Shown here: positions 17,440 through 21,630 of the stretch, one piece after another
Position numbering within the stretch: the first letter of the stretch is position 1
Layout: every line of letters begins with the position of its first letter
Assembly: GCA_003427395.1 (NCBI GenBank)
Contig: BFEA01000421.1
Span: 1,384,553-1,406,182, forward strand
From: Chara braunii
Taxonomy: Eukaryota > Streptophyta > Charophyceae > Charales > Characeae
DNA: 21,630 bases
Direction of reading: 5' to 3'
The notes under the pieces: model-generated
Database searches by the model: none
Seen by the model: only the letters and a program-made list of their open reading frames with translations
What the model was told of the DNA's origin: nothing
Position numbers and translations under genes: made by a program

Positions 17440-18381
17440 CGGTTTCTTTATTCATTTTTTCATCAATCAGTCGTTATCACTATGTTGGTGGTTATATTCT
17501 CATCTCCCAGATAGGCTACGGTCTAGTTGGTAGGTAGGTTGGTCAGAAAGGGAGCGCTACTCTGTAGGGGTAACACAAGGTGGGAGGTGATTGCCCTCCA
17601 GGGAGTAGACGCAGACGATGGGAGTTGACCTAGGCTGGGGCTGGGGGAAATGTATGGGGACGCATTATCTCCTGGCGGAGGCATTGGGCCGTCCAACTTA
17701 GTACAACGCCCAACCTCTAGTTGACCCAGTCAAACGAATGCAAGACCACCTTCCTCCCGTCTTTTCCCTTGATGCAAACCTTTTTATAATCTGCTTTCAG
17801 TTAAACAACAAAAGCGCAACTGTAATTGCACATACAATCCTTTACCAAATTCTGAATTGTATCTAGCAAGTAAAATATTAAAGTCAATATGGGATCCATC
17901 TAATACACTCAGTCAAATTGTAGCAAGATATACAAATAGGGGTTATAATGGGGTTTATAGAAGAAAGATGGGGGCTTACCTCTCAGTTCCCTGCCTTCTG
18001 AACTCCTGAGTTCCGGCAGAGCTCCCGCCTTCGGTGGACAGACTCCCCACAAAGTCTTGATGCGGTCCTACGGGTTGCAATCCCGCCTGCTGTCTTCCTC
18101 TCGTAACCAAGATTAGACTTAGAGTAAAAAGGGCAGAAGAAGGGGGTTCAGCTTCTCGAGATACAAGAGAGGGACTGACTCAACTCTCAGGAGAGGACCT
18201 TGTTGCCTTGATATGCCTGAGAGCTCCGCAATGGCGGCCAGAACGCAGCAACAGCTTGGTCAAACTGAAGTTTAACTGCCAATTGTTGACTCTCATACAA
18301 TCTCCCAATTCACAGCAAGGACCCTCCTCAAACAAGCTCGGCCCCCCGCGAAACTCTGTGGTCCAAATTGCTCTCATTATG
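17440..18381. other. No gene recognised
   Basis: Neither strand shows a recognisable protein. A short hairpin-capable GGGAGG/CCCTCC lies at about 17581-17600. The rest is unique-looking sequence of mixed composition up to the start of the GGTAAGT array. Confidence 0.5.
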
Positions 18382-19390
18382 GGTAAGTCTGCAAGGTCGT
18401 GGCTCACCCCCAAACCCCAGTACAGTAGGACGGAGGGCGCACGTGCCAGTCCACAGGTAAGTCTACATTGTGACCGGTCCCCTTGTGGTTGCAGGTTGGT
18501 AAGATGGACGACACCTCAGTCAACCGGTGGCTTGTAGCCTCGCAGTTGGACTCACGTTACTTCAGCCGACGGGGTGAATAGCCTACCGGCCAGCTGGTAA
18601 GTCTTCGACCCGCCGGTGCCTCCCTACCTCTTCCGCTCAAATGGGACGGGCAACGAATCTGCCAATAGGTAAGTATTCAACTCACTTCTCGTTGTTTCTT
18701 CCTTCTTGATGCTGTTCCTGGCGAGATGAGCTATGTATTGCTCAACGGGTAAACTTGCAACTCCCTTGGCTTATTCCCTACTTGCCCAAGTAACAGGATG
18801 GACGTCACCCCGACCAACGGTCAACTCCTTAAGTTCGTCCAGGTTCCTCGTCGGCCCCACCGGAGCATAAACAAAATCAAAACAACCTCTCATAGATGGT
18901 AGGAGTATACACTGCATCCCTCTATCCAAGCAAAGAGAGATAGAGTTGTTGTTTTTCTTCAACAAGCAGATCAACGAGTCGGTCAGTTGATAAGTCTTCA
19001 ATCTTGCCTTCAAGTCTACGCTCCTTCGATGGGCTTCGCACTGACCAGCAGATGAACTTCCGATCTTTGCAGGCCACTTTTCGTTACCTCGATCGGTGAT
19101 ACGAATGGAGGGCTGGCCAACAGGTAAATCTCTGATCTTGCCCCCAGAATCACACTACTTCGCTTGCAAAAACAACATCGGAATGAACATTCTGCCCAGG
19201 GCGCGGAAGTATACATCGTCACTCGTTCCGAGTCTTCGCAGGTAAGTATCTCCACATCATCTCACCTTCTCGCCTCCTCGATCAACGGGATGAACATAGA
19301 CGGTTCAACAGGTACGTCCCCACCTTCACGGTTGGCCTCATGCCCCTCGACCACTGGGACGAGAAACTTTGAAAAGAACCTTCCGCCGAA
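18382..19390 (+). repeat. Degenerate tandem array of 70-80 bp units beginning GGTAAGT
   Basis: GGTAAGT or a close variant recurs at 18382, 18456, 18596, 18668, 18748 (GGTAAAC), 18988 (GATAAGT), 19123 (GGTAAAT), 19241 and 19311 (GGTACGT). Spacings are 74, 140, 72, 80, 240, 135, 118 and 70, mostly multiples of about 70-80. Weaker unit starts fall in the gaps at 18526 (CAACC-GGTGGCTT), 18819 (CAAC-GGTCAACT) and 18898 (GGTAGGAG). Units commonly end CAACA or CCACA and carry a GGGATGGAC-like core about 40-50 bases in. The array is strongly diverged, so it is easily missed. Each unit start also fits the 5' splice-donor consensus. Confidence 0.65.
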
Positions 19391-20220
19391 ACACAGGAGT
19401 ATGCATTGCCACCTCTTAAATTGCCTTACCCCGCGCGCGATGCTTTATCAACTATTTTCCTTTTTAACTAACCTTTTTACTAAAACTGACTACAGATTCA
19501 ACCTGGCTTGCCCCAAAAACCACGGCCTACATCTTTAGTTCACTCGATTCCAAAAAGAATCGAGTGAGTTGCTTGTTTTTCTACTCCTGTCATTTTTCCT
19601 TCCGCCATAGCTCGACGCACTCCTCTTCCGATTTATCTCTTCGCCCTCTTTCCTAACCCCAACTCCAACTTCTCTATAGTATTCGCCCCACCTTAAAGCA
19701 TCGGTTTCGACTTTCACTTCGTCGAGATCTGCTAAGGAAGCGCGATACTATGAATTCTTCACTACTACTCTTCTTTTTGCTCTCGTCATCCTCGCGTGAC
19801 ACTTTCTCTTATTAACTCTACTCCCACTAACTCTTTGTCAAACCTGACCACAGATTCGAGGTCGCCCACCTCCAAAACACCAGTCTAGCACTTTTGCCAG
19901 CCCGTTTTGATCAAGAAATGTGCGGGAAGTGACATTTCTCCTCTCGTGCTAACCTCTCTTCCCGCCATCATCTCCGTCGTGTACTTCAAAACGTACCTGG
20001 CCCAGCCTCCGCACGGATTCGGTCTCGCTATCTGCAACTTTCTCTGCCCTCCTGTCTGCCTATCTTCACCCCCTCCCACACTCTCCTCTGCATTCGTTTC
20101 TGCGTCACGGTGCGCTAATCTACACTCCACAAGGGGCAACAATCGGTTCTGCCAGCAGAATGCCGCTCGCAAAAGTCAAAAGCTCACTAACGAGTGAGTC
20201 ATTTTTCCTCCGCCAAAGTA
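19391..20220. repeat. Diverged duplicated sequence with hairpin plus T-run modules
   Basis: No gene is supported. Hairpin 1: TCACTCGATTC/GAATCGAGTGA (19540-19550, 19557-19567; 11 bp, loop CAAAAA), followed within 40 bp by CATTTTTCCTTCCGCC. Hairpin 2: CTCACT-AACG-AGTGAG (20183-20198), followed by CATTTTTCCTCCGCC. A second pair is TTAACTAACC...CTGACTACAGATTC (about 19466-19500) and TTAACTC...CTGACCACAGATTCG (about 19813-19858). CACGGCCTACATC occurs at 19522 and again near 20258. These suggest an old local duplication. Confidence 0.5.
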
Positions 20221-21554
20221 GTCAGCCTTAGAAAAAGCGCCGACTCCACACGGCCTACATCCAGCCGTCGTAATGAGCTTCAACACGGTAATGGGTGGGG
20301 GTGTTGGGCTTGCCGCAAAGCCTATGAAATGAGCCTAGGTGAGGCGGGTCCTCGATACAGAGCTCAGTAGTAGTAACGACCTTCAGAGAAGAACTTGACA
20401 GCCAAAGCACACGGGGTTCCATAGAAACGGCTGCCAGGACTCCGCCTTGGTGTTACTAAGACCTTCGCCCAGGATCAATCTTATGCCTTGTCAGGCCCCG
20501 CAGACATACTCACACGCGAACCTCTCACAGCAGACGACAACAGGCCCCTGCCGCTCAGGCCCCATTAGCCTCATGGGCTAATCACTCCCCGGCTCGCATG
20601 CACGTCGAATTCCCTGGTCCGAGTTTCCAAACGGGCAAGGTCGAGAATTTTCGTCGGCATCCCAAATGCACTAGGATCCGAACGAATTGTCGGAATTGGT
20701 CTTGCGTCCGGCCTAAAATTTTTAGCTAAACGAAAATAGTTAGCATTAAATAAATAAAAACAAAATAATCATCACAAAACTAAAGCAAAATCTGCACGGT
20801 GAGGGGAAGAGAAAAACGGGGTGTACTAATACGGCTTCGGTCCCGCCGCGCAACCCTGTGGACTGCAAAACCACAAGGATAGCCTCACAGGGCTCAACCC
20901 GTTGGTTTCTGCTCTTGCCACTCCAATGTTCCTGCATCGTCGCTTGCTGGCCTCAATCCTTGAATCCTCCAAATGAAAGTTTGATGTCGTAACCAATAGT
21001 GTTAGACCCAAGGTTAAGCTTAGCATTACCGGCCACATATATAAGCGACTGTCATACAACGCGCGAATCTACTTGAGACATTTTCAAAGCTACATTGTCG
21101 TTGATGCCGTCCTCCGTACGCACACACATGTCGTGCTCAAGCATTCCAATCCTCAGATAAGCTTTTAATCTTAGTTTAATCAGAACTACAAGTTTGACCG
21201 GCAATCGCGCCGGCTCTAAAATCATCAACAAGAAAAGAGATCCCGCGCGCCTTAAGTCTGCGTGCCCACACACTCTTTATTCTTAGTCAACAATCAAGTC
21301 AACGTAAATAATAGACACAACCACGACTCGCGCGGTGTACTTAGACTTTAAGCCAAACTTATTCTTTGTTACCTGCAAAAACCAGGGCGGATACCCTTGT
21401 AACGGTATTCGCACCGACATCACGCTTTCAGTACAAACCAGGTGGCATCCTCTCTCACCTCATCAAATGTTGTTAAGAAGGCATTTCACATTTTTGAACG
21501 TATCCCAATATTCCCATCTACGGCGTTTAAACCAATTCTGAGCGGTATCGATGG

Positions 21555-21558
<4 letters not shown>
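20221..21558. other. No gene recognised; scattered small hairpins
   Basis: I see no coding match. Visible structures are ATTAGCC/GGCTAAT (20564-20570, 20576-20582) and an AT-rich patch with AAATAAATAAA near 20750. A TATATAAG at 21038-21045 looks like a TATA box but has no gene behind it. Confidence 0.45.

Positions 21559-21630
<72 letters not shown>
21559..21630. repeat. (CT)36 microsatellite reaching the window end
   Basis: Seventy-two bases of uninterrupted CT dinucleotide run to the last base. It may mark a contig or scaffold end, because assemblies often break at such tracts. Confidence 0.97.

Noticed and set aside
17133-17537. ORF ending in polyisoleucine
   Set aside because: The first part is LINE B remnant; the rest is an (ATC)n microsatellite read in frame.
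18382-19390. A real gene with many mini-exons marked by GGTAAGT donors
   Set aside because: No frame continues between units, acceptors are inconsistent, and the spacing fits a tandem repeat better. Kept as a finding, not annotated as a gene.
19907-20197. Plus-strand ORF of 96 codons as a small gene
   Set aside because: It starts at TTG, has no recognisable motif and overlaps duplicated sequence.
21038-21045. TATATAAG as a core promoter
   Set aside because: No transcript start or gene is supported downstream, and AT-rich octamers of this kind are common.

Overview
This window looks like repeat-rich nuclear DNA from a green-lineage eukaryote. The evidence is a chromodomain Ty3/gypsy element primed by initiator tRNA-Met, plant-style LINE ORF2 remnants with a zinc-binding reverse-transcriptase tail, a plant telomere motif (TTTAGGG/CCCTAAA), long microsatellites and an assembly gap. 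A streptophyte alga such as Chara is my guess from overall style; the species is not proven. I see no intact cellular gene. Almost everything recognisable is a decayed mobile element, and most of the value lies in how the elements are nested.

Layer 1 is LINE A. Its 3' half reads on the minus strand and is split into 12760-13248 and 1-1298. Its 5' part (the reverse transcriptase) lies at about 13233-14232 in the opposite orientation. The two parts cover adjoining, non-overlapping portions of one ORF2, as expected for a 5'-inverted (twin-primed) insertion.

Layer 2 is a full-length Ty3/gypsy chromovirus on the minus strand at 1299-12759, inserted into the LINE A ORF. It has 351-bp LTRs (1299-1649, and 11883-12759 with an insert), a 5-bp target duplication TCAGA on both sides, and an initiator tRNA-Met primer site at 11870-11882. 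Its order is gag (9109 to 7010), protease, RT (YLDD), RNase H, integrase (HHCC, D-D-E) and a C-terminal chromodomain (about 2925 to 2758). All are broken by stops and frameshifts. The leader between primer site and gag is unusually long (about 2.8 kb). It holds diverged tandem repeats, hairpins, a tRNA-like SINE head and a 195-bp gap of Ns.

Layer 3 is a 524-bp AT-rich foldback MITE (11975-12498) inside the 5' LTR only. The 3' LTR keeps the empty site at 1390/1391, so its borders are exact.

To the right is LINE B (about 14816-17378, plus strand), a second, different, 5'-truncated LINE. It keeps FADD but carries stops and frameshifts, and ends at an (ATC)n microsatellite before its zinc-binding domain. 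Beyond it, 17440-21558 has no gene I can support. It contains a previously hidden array of diverged 70-80 bp units (about 18382-19390), each starting with GGTAAGT or a variant, and a duplicated hairpin-plus-T-run module. The window ends in 72 bp of pure (CT)n.
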